From Candidatus Poribacteria bacterium (GTDB taxonomy: Bacteria > Poribacteria > WGA-4E > WGA-3G): a DNA stretch of 64,000 nt. A model generated the notes under the pieces. The model saw nothing but the letters and a program-made list of their open reading frames with translations. It did not search any database and had not been told where the DNA came from. The stretch lies in the NCBI GenBank assembly GCA_012267415.1, contig JAAXGN010000015.1, positions 124,001-188,000 of the forward strand, read 5' to 3'. Positions 7,820-17,000 of this stretch are shown here, piece after piece; positions within the stretch are counted from its first letter, which is position 1, and each line of letters starts with the position of its first letter. A program made the translations under genes and the position numbers.

Positions 7820-8107
7820 TTACTCCTTCCATCTACCTCTATCATATTCAGCATGTGTTAGCACATCCCTAACGTAGATTCTCTGTTGGTCATAGTAGAT
7901 ATAGGTGATAAGACGTGCATTGTTACCAGCAATATTGAAAACTGTCAAATTTCCTACCCGGTCAGCATGCGGGAATACTGAACCTAACTCTTCAAACGAG
8001 CTATAATCTTTTTCCAGCATTAAACGGTGCCAACGTGTAAGTGATGATCGTGTATTGGGATGTTTCTGTGCAAATTCTATGAGTCGATCTTGTCTAATTA
8101 TTTTCAT
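7820..8107 (-). CDS. higB: HigB-family mRNA interferase toxin
   Basis: The 95-residue protein matches the HigB toxins of the RelE-like superfamily, which cut mRNA on the ribosome. Typical segments are the N-terminal I-x-x-x-x-L-x-x-F with KHP, then SFEELGSVFPHADRVG, TVFNIAGNNARLI and the C-terminal VLTHAEYDRGRW. Length is normal. As usual in HigBA operons the toxin precedes the antitoxin, here with zero spacing. A promoter with TTGCTA and TATAAT lies 30-60 bases upstream. The partner lacks its DNA-binding domain, so regulation is uncertain. Confidence 0.88.
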   Translation of the reverse strand: MKIIRQDRLIEFAQKHPNTRSSLTRWHRLMLEKDYSSFEELGSVFPHADRVGNLTVFNIAGNNARLITYIYYDQQRIYVRDVLTHAEYDRGRWKE

Positions 8108-8137
8108 TGGGAATCTGTAAAGCGTGTCCGATTCTTA

Positions 8138-8166
8138 ATTATACATTGGCTGAGGATTGTTAGCAA
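8138..8166 (-). promoter_or_regulatory. Putative promoter of the HigBA-like pair
   Basis: On the minus strand TTGCTA (8166-8161) and TATAAT (8143-8138) are separated by 17 bases. The predicted start is about 25 bases before the toxin ATG. Palindromic repeats at 8202-8306 lie just upstream. Confidence 0.6.
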
Positions 8167-8201
8167 CCAAAAATGTGTAGAAATCCCAAATAAAGACATG
8201 A

Positions 8202-8306
8202 ATATGTATACTTTTTCGCAATTTCTATACATATAGCAGACAATATGTATACTTTTTATATATATCATAACCGATATGTATAGTTTTTGCGAATTTTTAT
8301 ACATAT
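8202..8306. repeat. Palindromic repeats upstream of the toxin promoter
   Basis: ATATGTATA occurs at 8202-8210, 8243-8251 and 8274-8282. The first and third are matched by TATACATAT at 8226-8234 and 8298-8306, giving two hairpins with 9-bp stems and 15-base loops of similar sequence (TTTTTCGCAATTT and TTTTTGCGAATTTT). The middle copy lacks its second half. They may be operators, or repeats marking the 3' end of the restriction gene. Confidence 0.7.
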
Positions 8307-8329
8307 CAGAAGGGATATGTGATGAAGTT

Positions 8330-10723
8330 TTAGGAGACTTTAGCACGGATAACCTCAAAATCTGTTCCGTTCGGCATGACGAAAAGACACTTGCCGTTAC
8401 TACGCGCCTCCCACAAGTCACCGCTCTCACGTTTTTCTCTTGAATCATCATTTGACCATAGATGCATACCTTTAGACTCAACAACCAAATAGCGACCATC
8501 GGTTAAAAGGCATACAAAATCAGGATAAAATTTGTCGGTTGAAGTCTGTAACCAGAAAGAAAGGGCTGGCTGTCGTTCTATGTTCCGTATCCAATACTTA
8601 ACTTGTGGTAACCTGTCAATAAATTGGGCACATTGAAATTCCTCACCCCTATCTTTTAGATCACCAACGTGAGGATAGTAGTGTTTCTGAAATTGATATA
8701 AACCTTCATAACGCGTGTTATAAGGATAGCGGAGTGGATCGAATGAGAAGCAGTGGTCTGGGGACACAATAACTGGCGTGGCACATTCAGGTAAGAGAAG
8801 ACTATGATATGCACCAAGGTGTACGTTTTGGCGATGGCTTTCAATTTTCGCTTCAGCAGCATCTTTGAGGGCGTACTTGTTACGGATAAGTACCTCTATT
8901 GGCATGCCGCGTTCTTCAATAAGGTACTTAACTAAACGTTGAAGGAAAGGGAGTGACTCTCGTCGTAGAATGTCCAAATGCAAAATTGTTCTATCAAGCC
9001 AATCTGCAAGGCGCGCAGCATCCCAGTTCTTATCTGGAGCAAGGAGAGACATCTGTTGATGCAAAACACCTAAATACTGCATCTCAACTCTTCCTTCTGC
9101 AGAAATACCGATTTCACCACGTTCTCCTGTGTCAAATTCAGACGGAAATTCTTCTTCAGTAAGTTCAGCATCACACTCGGATAACTGCCATACGGTTTCT
9201 AAAAAACGGGATGCCTCAAAATCAAGGAACGTCTGATTCTGTTGGACCATTAACTTCGGCACTTGAAAGGTTTCCCCTTGTTCAGCAGGAGCAGGCTCAG
9301 GATCAGGCGGTGTTAAACCTTCAAAAATGGGAAGAACGGGTTGTTCCTCGTCTATAGGACGAATAAGTTCAGCAGCTGCTTGCTTCTGAAATCCGTTTTG
9401 AACGAGACCATCGGCTAAGGTGGAAGCAGCATCGTAAAAATTTCGTGAGGCAACAAAAGCATAGGCACTGTTTAACGCTTCATGTTTCTTTCGTTGTGCT
9501 TTTGGGAGTCGCATGACCCTACCCAAAATCTGTTCTACAGCAGTTGAAGATCTCATTTCGGCGACAGAACAAAGAACATAGGCGAACGGACAATCCCACC
9601 CCTCCCGCAATGCCTGCACTGTAATAACGTAACGGATTTGGCACTTCGGATCATTGATATCTACGTCGTCAAGTTCCTTGTCTGTACCTGTGGCTCGAGC
9701 AATTTGCTCCTTTGGAATTCTGTGCTCTTCAAGTAGACACTTCTCAACGACTTCAACGGTCAAAGTTTCTTTGTCCTTACGTCTCGGCTGTGCCTGAATC
9801 AGCATAACAGGACGGATATATTCACCTGTTTCTTGTTGTTCTTTTTCTGCTTCTTCTTCAAGTGTGTTGCGTTGTGCTATCGCAGCAGCGAGCAGTTGCT
9901 TCCAGTCCGGCATGGTTTCTAAAAGGATAGGCATTTTGATCATGTCTTCTGCCTGTAGTTCCGCTGCGGAGACTGTATAGAGAACATTGGAAGGGTTTTA
10001 GATTGTATCGGGTGTTGCGGTGAATTCAATGATTGCCGATGGATTGAATCGGGTAAGGGTGTCAAAAGAGAGCTCCGTCCGCGCATTATGTGCCTCATCA
10101 ACAATCACAAGCGGACGTTTAACACATAATAGGTTTGCAAGTGAATAGATAGGCTTGCCGCTTTCGTCTTTATCTATCGCTGAAAGTGCTTCATCTGACA
10201 AGTGTGTGAAATGTCCCATTAATGCACCTGACTGCTCGTAAACTTTGCGACCATCCGTATCTTCAACGCGAAATGCTTGCATCGTGGAAACAATAATTGT
10301 GGTCTTTGTGTTCAAAATATGTAGCGGCAGGGAGAGGGCTCCCCCTATCGTAAAAACTTCTACTTTGCGTCTCGCGGATTCGAAAGCATCTCTGTAAGGA
10401 TGCAACGGATTTTTAAGCGCATTTAATGTCTGATCACGGATAGCATTTGAAGGAGTAAGCCAAAGCACAAGCGGTGTATCAGTTTTCAAAAGTTCAGACG
10501 CAGTAACACTGACAGCATGACACGCAACTAACGTTTTCCCACCACCTGTCGGTAACCTTAGGCAAACATAAGGCATTCCGGACAAGGACTCAATTGGTGA
10601 GTAGGCACGTTTGGTAAGATCGTAGAATGCGGTGTTAGCGTTATTGAAATGAAGGCACTTCTGATAGTATTCTGATAGCGTTTCAAGGGTACGTTCTTGA
10701 TATTCTTTAAGGGGTAGATGCAT
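8330..10723 (-). pseudogene. res: Type III-like restriction subunit (Res) with one in-frame stop
   Basis: Res is the helicase and nuclease subunit of type III restriction enzymes. The first 241 codons carry Walker A (TGGGKT, about residues 59-64), VDEAH and FTATP. An ochre codon at 9998-10000 then interrupts the gene. The same frame continues without a shift (NPSNVLYTVSAAELQAEDM) through 9943 to the end at 8330. The second part carries the helicase motif EQILGRVMRLP and a C-terminal PD-ExK nuclease (YPDFV then VVESKG). A single base change would restore a protein of about 797 residues, so the lesion is recent, or a sequencing error. The start at 10723 has GGAG nine bases upstream. It lies 47 bases after mod. 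Confidence 0.85.
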
Positions 10724-10770
10724 TTTCTTTCTCCGTGTCGCCGCAAGAGTTCTAATCTACGATTTTCTCT

Positions 10771-12396
10771 TTATATAAGGTTGTAAGGCATTTGACGGAA
10801 GGTTATCCCGCGATCCTTTAAAATCCCAATACTAAGCTGCGTGCCACCGCAATGGATAATCCTTCTACCTTCATGACGCGGCAAACGGTCTATGAGTTCA
10901 TCGTTAAGAATATCGTCATTGTTAAGCAGATAGACACCGACACCTTCCACGCTGCCTAAAAAAGCACGTTGATATCTTTCGGGTGTTGTGCAGGTAGCAT
11001 AAGACGGACTATCTCCTTCCATGAGGGCCCGTACTGTGTCTGTTTCTATTGGGCTACCTGTCTCCTTGAAAAAGAGGTACTGTGCCATCTCATGAAATGG
11101 AATTTCCTGTCTTTCCAAGAAGGTTTCTCCGACGTGGTAATAGGCAAAAGTTTCTTTGTCTGAACCGAACAAACGTTGTAAACTTCCCTCCTTTTCAGAC
11201 GCGTAACCTTCAATGACGCGTTGAAGACGGACAGCAGTTATCTCTTGAGCAATTTGCGATTCTAATTCAACTAAAATAAATTGACGATTGCCCCCATCTT
11301 CTCGGTTCTGTGCAAGGACGGCGTGGCCTGTTGTGCCACTGCCGGCGAAGGAGTCAAGGATAATGGCATCTTTACTGCGTAGCAATTCCAGTAAAAATTT
11401 AATAAATTTTACCGGTTTAGGTTGGGGAAAAACACCACCTTCACCAAATATATTACGAAGTTCACTTGTTCCATCTTTATTAAATCCAACTATTTCTGGT
11501 GAAAGGAATACGTCTGGTGGTTGTCCTTCTTGTACCTCAGAGAGATAGCGTTTTGCCCGCGGTTCGTTCCCAGAAAAATCAATGCGACCTTCGCGTTCCA
11601 TGTTACGAAGTGTATCTTGTGAATAACATGGATAACGTCCCGAAGGGGGAGACCATACAACGCCATTTTCAAAGGTGAATGTATAAGGTGTGTAATAGTT
11701 TCGTGCACTGAGTGGATCAAGTTTATACTTACCTCTACCATCATTGTCGTCATGAGGATATTTCATCGATTTATCAGTAATGTAACGAATATACCGACTT
11801 TTGTCTTCACCAAACCAAGATTTCTCTTTGGCATAAACCAAGGTGTAGTCAGCATTGTGATTAAAATCTTTACTGGAGTTGCGCACGGTGTGCATTGCTC
11901 TTCTTGTGAGAATTGCAAAAAAGTTCTTTTCTCCGAAAACTTCATCCATTAGCATTCGTAAATGGTGCACTTCATTATCATCAATTGAGATAAAGATCAC
12001 ACCGTCCTCTCGAAGGAGTTGATGAAGGAGGCAGAGGCGGGGGTACATCATACAGAGCCATTTGTCGTGTCGAGAAAGATCTACTGCCAGCGAACCGACG
12101 GTTTTACCGAGCCATTTTTGAATGGTTGGATTGTTTACATTATCGTTGTAAATCCAACTTTCGTTGCCTGTATTGTAGGGAGGGTCAATGAAGATGCATT
12201 TGACTTTGCCAGCGTAGTAGGGTAGGAGTGCTTTAAGTGCTGTTAGGTTATCACCTTCAACGAGGAGATTACCAGTACCGAGTGGTTCGTTAGCGTATCC
12301 TAAAGATCGGTCACGGTCAAGGGTGAGCGTATGTATCGGCACCTCATCATGGTGGTTGATGACTGCTTCTTTTCCTATCCAATTCAAGGTAGGCAT
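10771..12396 (-). CDS. mod: Type III-like DNA methyltransferase (Mod)
   Basis: Mod methylates the recognition site and provides target specificity for Res. The catalytic motif DPPYNTG is at residues 71-77 and the AdoMet-binding motif DSFAGSGTTGHAV comes late in the chain. This order (motif IV before motif I) is that of beta-class amino-methyltransferases, as in type III Mod, which usually make N6-methyladenine. I place the start at ATG 12396, which has AAGGAAA upstream and begins MPTLNWIG; the longer frame to 12480 adds 28 residues without similarity. The 541-residue protein is intact. The partner res gene downstream is broken, so this may now act as an orphan methyltransferase. Confidence 0.88.
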   Translation of the reverse strand: MPTLNWIGKEAVINHHDEVPIHTLTLDRDRSLGYANEPLGTGNLLVEGDNLTALKALLPYYAGKVKCIFIDPPYNTGNESWIYNDNVNNPTIQKWLGKTVGSLAVDLSRHDKWLCMMYPRLCLLHQLLREDGVIFISIDDNEVHHLRMLMDEVFGEKNFFAILTRRAMHTVRNSSKDFNHNADYTLVYAKEKSWFGEDKSRYIRYITDKSMKYPHDDNDGRGKYKLDPLSARNYYTPYTFTFENGVVWSPPSGRYPCYSQDTLRNMEREGRIDFSGNEPRAKRYLSEVQEGQPPDVFLSPEIVGFNKDGTSELRNIFGEGGVFPQPKPVKFIKFLLELLRSKDAIILDSFAGSGTTGHAVLAQNREDGGNRQFILVELESQIAQEITAVRLQRVIEGYASEKEGSLQRLFGSDKETFAYYHVGETFLERQEIPFHEMAQYLFFKETGSPIETDTVRALMEGDSPSYATCTTPERYQRAFLGSVEGVGVYLLNNDDILNDELIDRLPRHEGRRIIHCGGTQLSIGILKDRGITFRQMPYNLI

Positions 12397-12490
12397 TGTA
12401 TGCGGTTTCCTTGTTATCCTACATAGGTGGGAATCATTCGTCAAATTGATGCAGGGTAATTCACGCGAAAACGTCTTCAAACGATGTCTA

Positions 12491-12727
12491 TTACTGAGAT
12501 GCCTTATCTAAGGTTTTATCATCAGTTGATGTCAAACTTTTCTTCCGTTCCGATGGCGGTACATAATAAGATACAACCTTCATACCTTTCCGTCTACATT
12601 CTTCTTGTACCTCTCTTAGATGTGCAGAGAGTTCTTCAACAGAATTGAAACGAGAAGAAAGCTCTTTTTTTATCCGATAACATTCTTCAAGGATTGGATC
12701 AGTGTAGTTTTTCAAATTTTCTTTCAC
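12491..12727 (-). CDS. Small hypothetical protein in the mod-res operon
   Basis: I do not recognise the function of this 78-residue hydrophilic protein. It starts with GTG preceded by GAGGTG at five bases spacing. The body is predicted helical with many charged residues (LEECYRIKKELSSRF, EELSAHLREVQEECRRKG) and it has a polar, Lys/Ser/Thr-rich tail. It is the first gene before mod and res and is likely co-transcribed with them, starting from the promoter at 12792-12820. Small helical proteins of this kind frequently accompany accessory modules as antitoxins or regulators, but nothing here proves that role. Confidence 0.6.
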   Translation of the reverse strand: MKENLKNYTDPILEECYRIKKELSSRFNSVEELSAHLREVQEECRRKGMKVVSYYVPPSERKKSLTSTDDKTLDKASQ

Positions 12728-12791
12728 CTGACACCTCTCAAATAACTGATAACAGTCGTTTCAAGATAGACTCTTGGTTTGTTTTCTGTAT

Positions 12792-12820
12792 AGTATATCA
12801 TGAAATGTTGTTATTTTGAA
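12792..12820 (-). promoter_or_regulatory. Putative promoter of the mod-res operon
   Basis: On the minus strand TTCAAA and TATACT are 17 bases apart. The -10 is good and the -35 weak. It lies between the small first gene and the inserted element at 12838-13162, so the insertion did not separate the promoter from the operon. Confidence 0.45.
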
Positions 12821-12837
12821 GAATAATAGTACAGAGT

Positions 12838-13162
12838 GGATGTGTAAAGTTTTTGGCACAATGTCTGACATTATGGTGATTAGCAGGACAGGTGTTGTAT
12901 TCTTTAGTCCCGTAGGGACGGAATGTTTATAGAAAACGAGTAGCCTCCAACTCTTTTAGTCCCGTAGGGACGATATGTTTATCTTCTATGTCGTTCCTAC
13001 GGAACTCAAGAGGGTTATCCCCATTTTTTCTATAAACATATCGTCCCTACAGGACTGAAAACATAATGTGAAAGTGATAGTGCATACGAAAGCACCTAAG
13101 TAGGAACAGTAAGACAAGTCGACAATACCAGCACATTCTTTTGCCAAAAACTTTACACACCC
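12838..13162. mobile_element. 325-bp non-autonomous element (MITE) with target duplication
   Basis: The ends are inverted repeats of 21 bp with one mismatch: the left begins GGATGTGTAAAG, the right in reverse complement begins GGGTGTGTAAAG, and both continue TTTTTGGCA. Directly outside, GTACAGAGT is repeated (12829-12837 and 13163-13171), a 9-bp target duplication. There is no transposase gene. Inside are three copies of a palindromic unit containing GTCCCGTAGGGACG (from 12903 and 12956 on the + strand, and about 13023-13061 on the - strand). The 8-9 bp duplication and terminal sequence suggest mobilisation by an IS256-like transposase; that family assignment is inference. It sits between gltX and the mod-res operon. 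Confidence 0.85.
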
Positions 13163-13184
13163 GTACAGAGTCATCAATTGAAGA

Positions 13185-14657
13185 TTATAGGTAGACTATT
13201 GCCTTCTGAATCCGCTTCAGAACTTCATCTTGACCAATCAGTACAATAATATCAAAAAGACTGGGACCGAACGATGTCCCTGTCAATGCTATACGCAACG
13301 TCTGCATGGCTGCAACGCGTTTTATGTCATTCTCATCTGTGTATTTCCAGATGGATTCTTCTATTGTCTCTAAATCGAAATGTTCAATTGCATCCAAAAT
13401 CTGCAAAAGACTTGTCAGCATCTCACGTGATTTCTGCTTCTTCTCATCCGAACTCCCCCACCATTTCTTGACTGCTTTCGGATCATATTCAAAATCATCG
13501 GTAAAGAAATAACGGGTCAGTGACACAATGTCTTGGAGGGTTGTGAGACGTTCACCCACCGCTTCTACGATGCTTTCAAGCCAGTCTCGGTTTGTGTCAG
13601 GCACAGAATCATAATTTACTAACCCCGCCTGCTCCCAAAAGGGAAGCACTGCATCTGTTCGTGTAGGGACATCAAGCTGGTTGATATAATGTGAGTTGAG
13701 CCATTCCAACTTTTTAATGTCAAACACGCTTCCACTCTTGCCGACTCGCGCTAAGTCAAATTTCTCTACGAGTTCTGCAAGGGAGAATATCTCCTGTTTA
13801 TCATCGTAGGACCAACCGAGTCGCGCAACAAAGTTTAAAATAGCTTCAGGGAGATACCCCTGTTCACGATAGCGATTGACAGCGACAAGGTCACCATGAT
13901 GACGTTTGCTGAGTTTTCTACCTGTGTCATCAAGGACCAACGGAATATGAGCAAATAGCGGGAGGCTGAAACCGAGTGCTGTCGCAATCACGATCTGTTT
14001 TGATGTATTGTTCAGATGTTCAGTACCCCGAATAACATGGGTTATCTGCATCTCAGCATCATCAACAATAGATGTAAGATTGTAATTCGGCATGCCGTTG
14101 GAACGGACGATCACCTCATCTTCCAAAGTGGAAGGATCAATGTTGCGTGAACCGAGGATTATATCGTCAACACGGATCGGCGTATCAGGCATCTTTATGC
14201 GGACGTTGGGTTTTCTACCTTCTGCCTTATAACGTTCTATGGCTTCTGATGATAGGTATCTGCCTCTACGGTCATAGGATAGTGGGGATTTTGCTTTGCG
14301 AGATTCAGTGCGTATCTCTTCTAATTCTTCCGGCGTGCAGTAGCAGTGGTATGCATTATCACTATCAAGTAATTGTGAGACGTACCTGTCATAGATATCG
14401 CTTCGTTCCGATTGCACGTACTGTTCATCCCAGTTGATACCCAACCATTTCAGTGCATCAAAAATCTCTTGCATAGACGCGTCAGTGGAACGTGCTGCAT
14501 CTGTATCATCAATTCTTAGGATGAATTTACCGTTGTGTTGTTTAGCGAACAGCCAATTAAAAAGAGCCGTACGCGCCCCACCAACATGCAAGAAACCTGT
14601 TGGCGATGGTGCCATACGCACCCTTACGTGGCCATCTGTTTTTTGAGATTCGTTCAT
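13185..14657 (-). CDS. gltX: Glutamyl-tRNA synthetase
   Basis: A class I synthetase that charges tRNA-Glu. The HIGH-type motif is in [12 protein letters not shown] and the KMSKS-type motif is KLSKRH. Length from ATG 14657 is 490 residues, normal for bacterial GluRS. I chose ATG 14657 because it overlaps the TGA of glnS by four bases (ATGA) and has AGAAAGGA upstream; the longer frame to 14684 would add nine residues inside glnS. The downstream end is close to the inserted element at 12838-13162. Being next to and coupled with glnS, its expression is tied to the other Glu/Gln charging enzyme. Confidence 0.96.
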   Translation of the reverse strand: MNESQKTDGHVRVRMAPSPTGFLHVGGARTALFNWLFAKQHNGKFILRIDDTDAARSTDASMQEIFDALKWLGINWDEQYVQSERSDIYDRYVSQLLDSDNAYHCYCTPEELEEIRTESRKAKSPLSYDRRGRYLSSEAIERYKAEGRKPNVRIKMPDTPIRVDDIILGSRNIDPSTLEDEVIVRSNGMPNYNLTSIVDDAEMQITHVIRGTEHLNNTSKQIVIATALGFSLPLFAHIPLVLDDTGRKLSKRHHGDLVAVNRYREQGYLPEAILNFVARLGWSYDDKQEIFSLAELVEKFDLARVGKSGSVFDIKKLEWLNSHYINQLDVPTRTDAVLPFWEQAGLVNYDSVPDTNRDWLESIVEAVGERLTTLQDIVSLTRYFFTDDFEYDPKAVKKWWGSSDEKKQKSREMLTSLLQILDAIEHFDLETIEESIWKYTDENDIKRVAAMQTLRIALTGTSFGPSLFDIIVLIGQDEVLKRIQKAIVYL

Positions 14658-16381
14658 TTCTGTCCTTTCTGTATCCTTGCCCAACTATCCCGTAGGGGTA
14701 CTGTGCGGTTAAAGACCAATCTATCTGGTGTTGTATCTGGGTCAACACAGAAATACCCTATACGAAGGAACTGAAATCTACTGCCAGCAGCTGCATCAAC
14801 GAGACTCGGTTCAACTTTACAGGTGTTTAAGACTTCTAAGGAGTTGGGGTTAATGAATTGTATCCAATCTGCACCATCAGCTGCGTTTTCTGGTTCTCTT
14901 TCTGTAAAGAGTGAATCGTATAATCGCACTTCGGCATCAACTGCATGTTCTGCCGACACCCAGTGCAGTGTCCCTTGAACGCGCCGTCCATCATCGGACC
15001 AACCGCCGCGCGTTTCTGGATCATAAGAGCAGTGGATTTCGGTGATTTCACCTGTGTTCTCATCTTTTATAACACTTTCGCATGTGATATAGTATGCGTG
15101 TTTTAGTCGTACCTCTCGTCCGGGTGCCAGTCTATAAAACTTTCGGGGCGGGTCTTCCATAAAATCATCCCGTTCAATATAGATTTCTCGTGAGAATGGG
15201 ATTTCTCTTGGGCCGGCGTTCGCATCCTCCGGATTATTGTCAGCCTCAAGCATTTCAACCTGTGCTTCAGGATAGTTATCAATAACGACCTTTACGGGAT
15301 TTAGCACTGCCATGACCCGCGGAGCCTGGAGATTTAGATCGCTGCGAATAGAGTATTCAAGCTGCGCTATTTCAATAAGATTGTCTGCTTTTGACACACC
15401 TATCCGGTTGCAGAAATCGCGAATGGCTTCAGGTGTATACCCACGGCGACGTAAACCAGCAAGCGTTGGGAGTCTTGGATCATCCCAGTCATTGACATGT
15501 CCTTCTTGAACAAGGACTCTGAGTTTTCGTTTGCCGAGGACGGTATATGTTAGGTTCAGACGGGCAAATTCTATCTGACGAGGTTGGTATATCTCTAACG
15601 TTTCCAAGAACCAATCATATAAGGGTCTATGATCTTCAAACTGCACATCACATAATGAGTGCGTAATTCCTTCAATGGAGTCGGACTGACCGTGTGTGAA
15701 ATCATAAGTTGGATAGATACACCAATTTTCGTCAATTCTGGAGTGAGGTGCGTGGAGAACACGATACATGACGGGGTCACGCATATTCAGATTCGGACTT
15801 GTCATATCAATTTTTGCTCGGAGTGTGCGGGAACCGTCCGGAAATTCTCCGTTACGCATACCTTGAAATAACGTCAGGTTCTCTTCAACAGAACGGTCTC
15901 GGTACGGACTATTTTTTCCGGGAGTTGTTAGTGTACCACGATAGGTTCTTGTTTTCTCTGGCGTCAGATCGCAGACGTAAGCCTTCTCTTTCCGAATCAG
16001 TTTTATTGCATATTCGTACAGTGTTTCAAAATAGTCGGAGGCATAGAATTCCCTGTCTTCCCAATCGAATCCTAACCACTGCACATCGCGTTTTATCGCT
16101 TCAACGTATTCACTCTCTTCTGTGATGGGATTGCTATCATCAAACCGAAGGTTGTAAAGACCATTATAATCTTCAGCAATACCGAAACTGATACAGATGG
16201 CTTTTGCATGACCAATATGAAGGTACCCACTCGGCTCTGGTGGGAAACGGGTATGTACTCTACCGTCAAATCTGTTTGAAGCAATATCTTCATCAATTGC
16301 TTGTCGTATAAAATTTGTGTCAGATGTGTTATTCGTGCTCGCTTGGATATTGCTTTTTGATTTTGAATGTGGTTGATTCAT
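14654..16381 (-). CDS. glnS: Glutaminyl-tRNA synthetase
   Basis: A class I synthetase that charges tRNA-Gln directly, implying that this organism does not depend wholly on the amidotransferase route. The motif [15 protein letters not shown] lies near residues 47-61. The KMSKS position reads VLGKRKL, so the usual Ser is Gly. Arg/Tyr-rich C-terminal anticodon-binding beta-barrels are present and the total of 575 residues is normal. The ribosome binding site AAGGAGGT lies just before ATG 16381, and a strong promoter lies at 16405-16433. It overlaps gltX by four bases. GlnRS is patchy in bacteria and usually attributed to transfer from eukaryotes. Confidence 0.96.
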   Translation of the reverse strand: MNQPHSKSKSNIQASTNNTSDTNFIRQAIDEDIASNRFDGRVHTRFPPEPSGYLHIGHAKAICISFGIAEDYNGLYNLRFDDSNPITEESEYVEAIKRDVQWLGFDWEDREFYASDYFETLYEYAIKLIRKEKAYVCDLTPEKTRTYRGTLTTPGKNSPYRDRSVEENLTLFQGMRNGEFPDGSRTLRAKIDMTSPNLNMRDPVMYRVLHAPHSRIDENWCIYPTYDFTHGQSDSIEGITHSLCDVQFEDHRPLYDWFLETLEIYQPRQIEFARLNLTYTVLGKRKLRVLVQEGHVNDWDDPRLPTLAGLRRRGYTPEAIRDFCNRIGVSKADNLIEIAQLEYSIRSDLNLQAPRVMAVLNPVKVVIDNYPEAQVEMLEADNNPEDANAGPREIPFSREIYIERDDFMEDPPRKFYRLAPGREVRLKHAYYITCESVIKDENTGEITEIHCSYDPETRGGWSDDGRRVQGTLHWVSAEHAVDAEVRLYDSLFTEREPENAADGADWIQFINPNSLEVLNTCKVEPSLVDAAAGSRFQFLRIGYFCVDPDTTPDRLVFNRTVPLRDSWARIQKGQK

Positions 16382-16404
16382 GAATACCTCCTTAAGAATA
16401 ATAA

Positions 16405-16433
16405 ATTATACTTTCAAAACGCGTTAAAGTCAA
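16405..16433 (-). promoter_or_regulatory. Promoter of glnS-gltX
   Basis: On the minus strand TTGACT (16433-16428) and a perfect TATAAT (16410-16405) are 17 bases apart. The expected start is about 16398, giving a short leader that contains the strong AAGGAGGT site. Confidence 0.8.
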
Positions 16434-16554
16434 AAATATTGGGTGACTGGCAGGTGCTTTTGCCTTTTCGTATCCTAAAGATGTAACTTCTTTTTAGGGG
16501 TGACGTTAAAAAAGATATGAAGGAAACCTAACTTGACTCTTAGGGGGACCTAAA

Positions 16555-16767
16555 ATGAAAAAAGAAACTAAACACAATACCACTGAACATCGATCTTTAT
16601 TAGATGATAAAAAAACGGGCTATTACGAATTAGCACTATATTTTGCAGCAACAAAGGCTCAAGAGGAAGGATTTCAGTGGGAAAATTTTATTGATAATCT
16701 ATCTTATATCTGCGATAAATATGCTTATCACATTCAGGTGAACCAGACTTCTCACTTAAGATCATGA
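16555..16767 (+). CDS. Small hypothetical protein
   Basis: I do not recognise this 70-residue protein. AGGGGGA lies about six bases before ATG 16555, which supports translation. It is polar at the start (KKETKHNTTEHRS) and has an amphipathic middle with several aromatic residues (YYELALYFAATKA, WENFIDNLSYI), without membrane segments or Cys pairs. It is divergent from glnS and followed by the hairpin-rich region at 16797-16970. Its size and isolation leave open that it is a small regulator or simply a non-conserved frame. Confidence 0.45.
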   Translation: MKKETKHNTTEHRSLLDDKKTGYYELALYFAATKAQEEGFQWENFIDNLSYICDKYAYHIQVNQTSHLRS

Positions 16768-16796
16768 TGTTATACCATTTCTAATTGAAAACGTCT

Positions 16797-16970
16797 TTTT
16801 TCGGTAATATATCTACTACGATAAATTGCCTTACTACGAACTGGTTGTTTTTAGTAGGGCAATTTATTGCTCGTTGGTTACCGAGCTCAACCGCCAGCGA
16901 GAAATAAACTTTTAGCCCTGCTGCGGGGCTTCGTGGAGAGCGGTGGGTTGCCACCCTCTGTGAAGCGAGA
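16797..16970 (+). other. Cluster of four consecutive hairpins, possible IS605-type right-end remnant
   Basis: Four stems follow each other: AAATTGCC-TTACTA (16823-16836) pairs with 16852-16865 as a long, nearly perfect stem; GCTCG (16869-16873) pairs with CGAGC (16882-16886); AGCCC (16914-16918) pairs with GGGCT (16926-16930). A composite stem follows, in which CTTC, GAG and GGTGG pair in order with CCACC, CTC and GAAG (16929-16965). No protein is encoded. The last part resembles the structured 3' ends of tnpB-type elements. It lies just beyond the yvcK stop codon. Structure is seen directly; origin is inference. Confidence 0.5.
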
Positions 16971-17000
16971 AACAAGAACGAAGTACAAGGCTTAGGTTTA

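Noticed and set aside
8104-8499. 131-codon minus-strand frame upstream of the toxin
   Set aside because: It overlaps the end of res in another frame and the palindromic repeats, with no similarity to a protein.
16382-17000. Possible tRNA gene in the hairpin-rich region
   Set aside because: The stems do not form a cloverleaf, there is no T-loop consensus and no CCA-side acceptor pairing.
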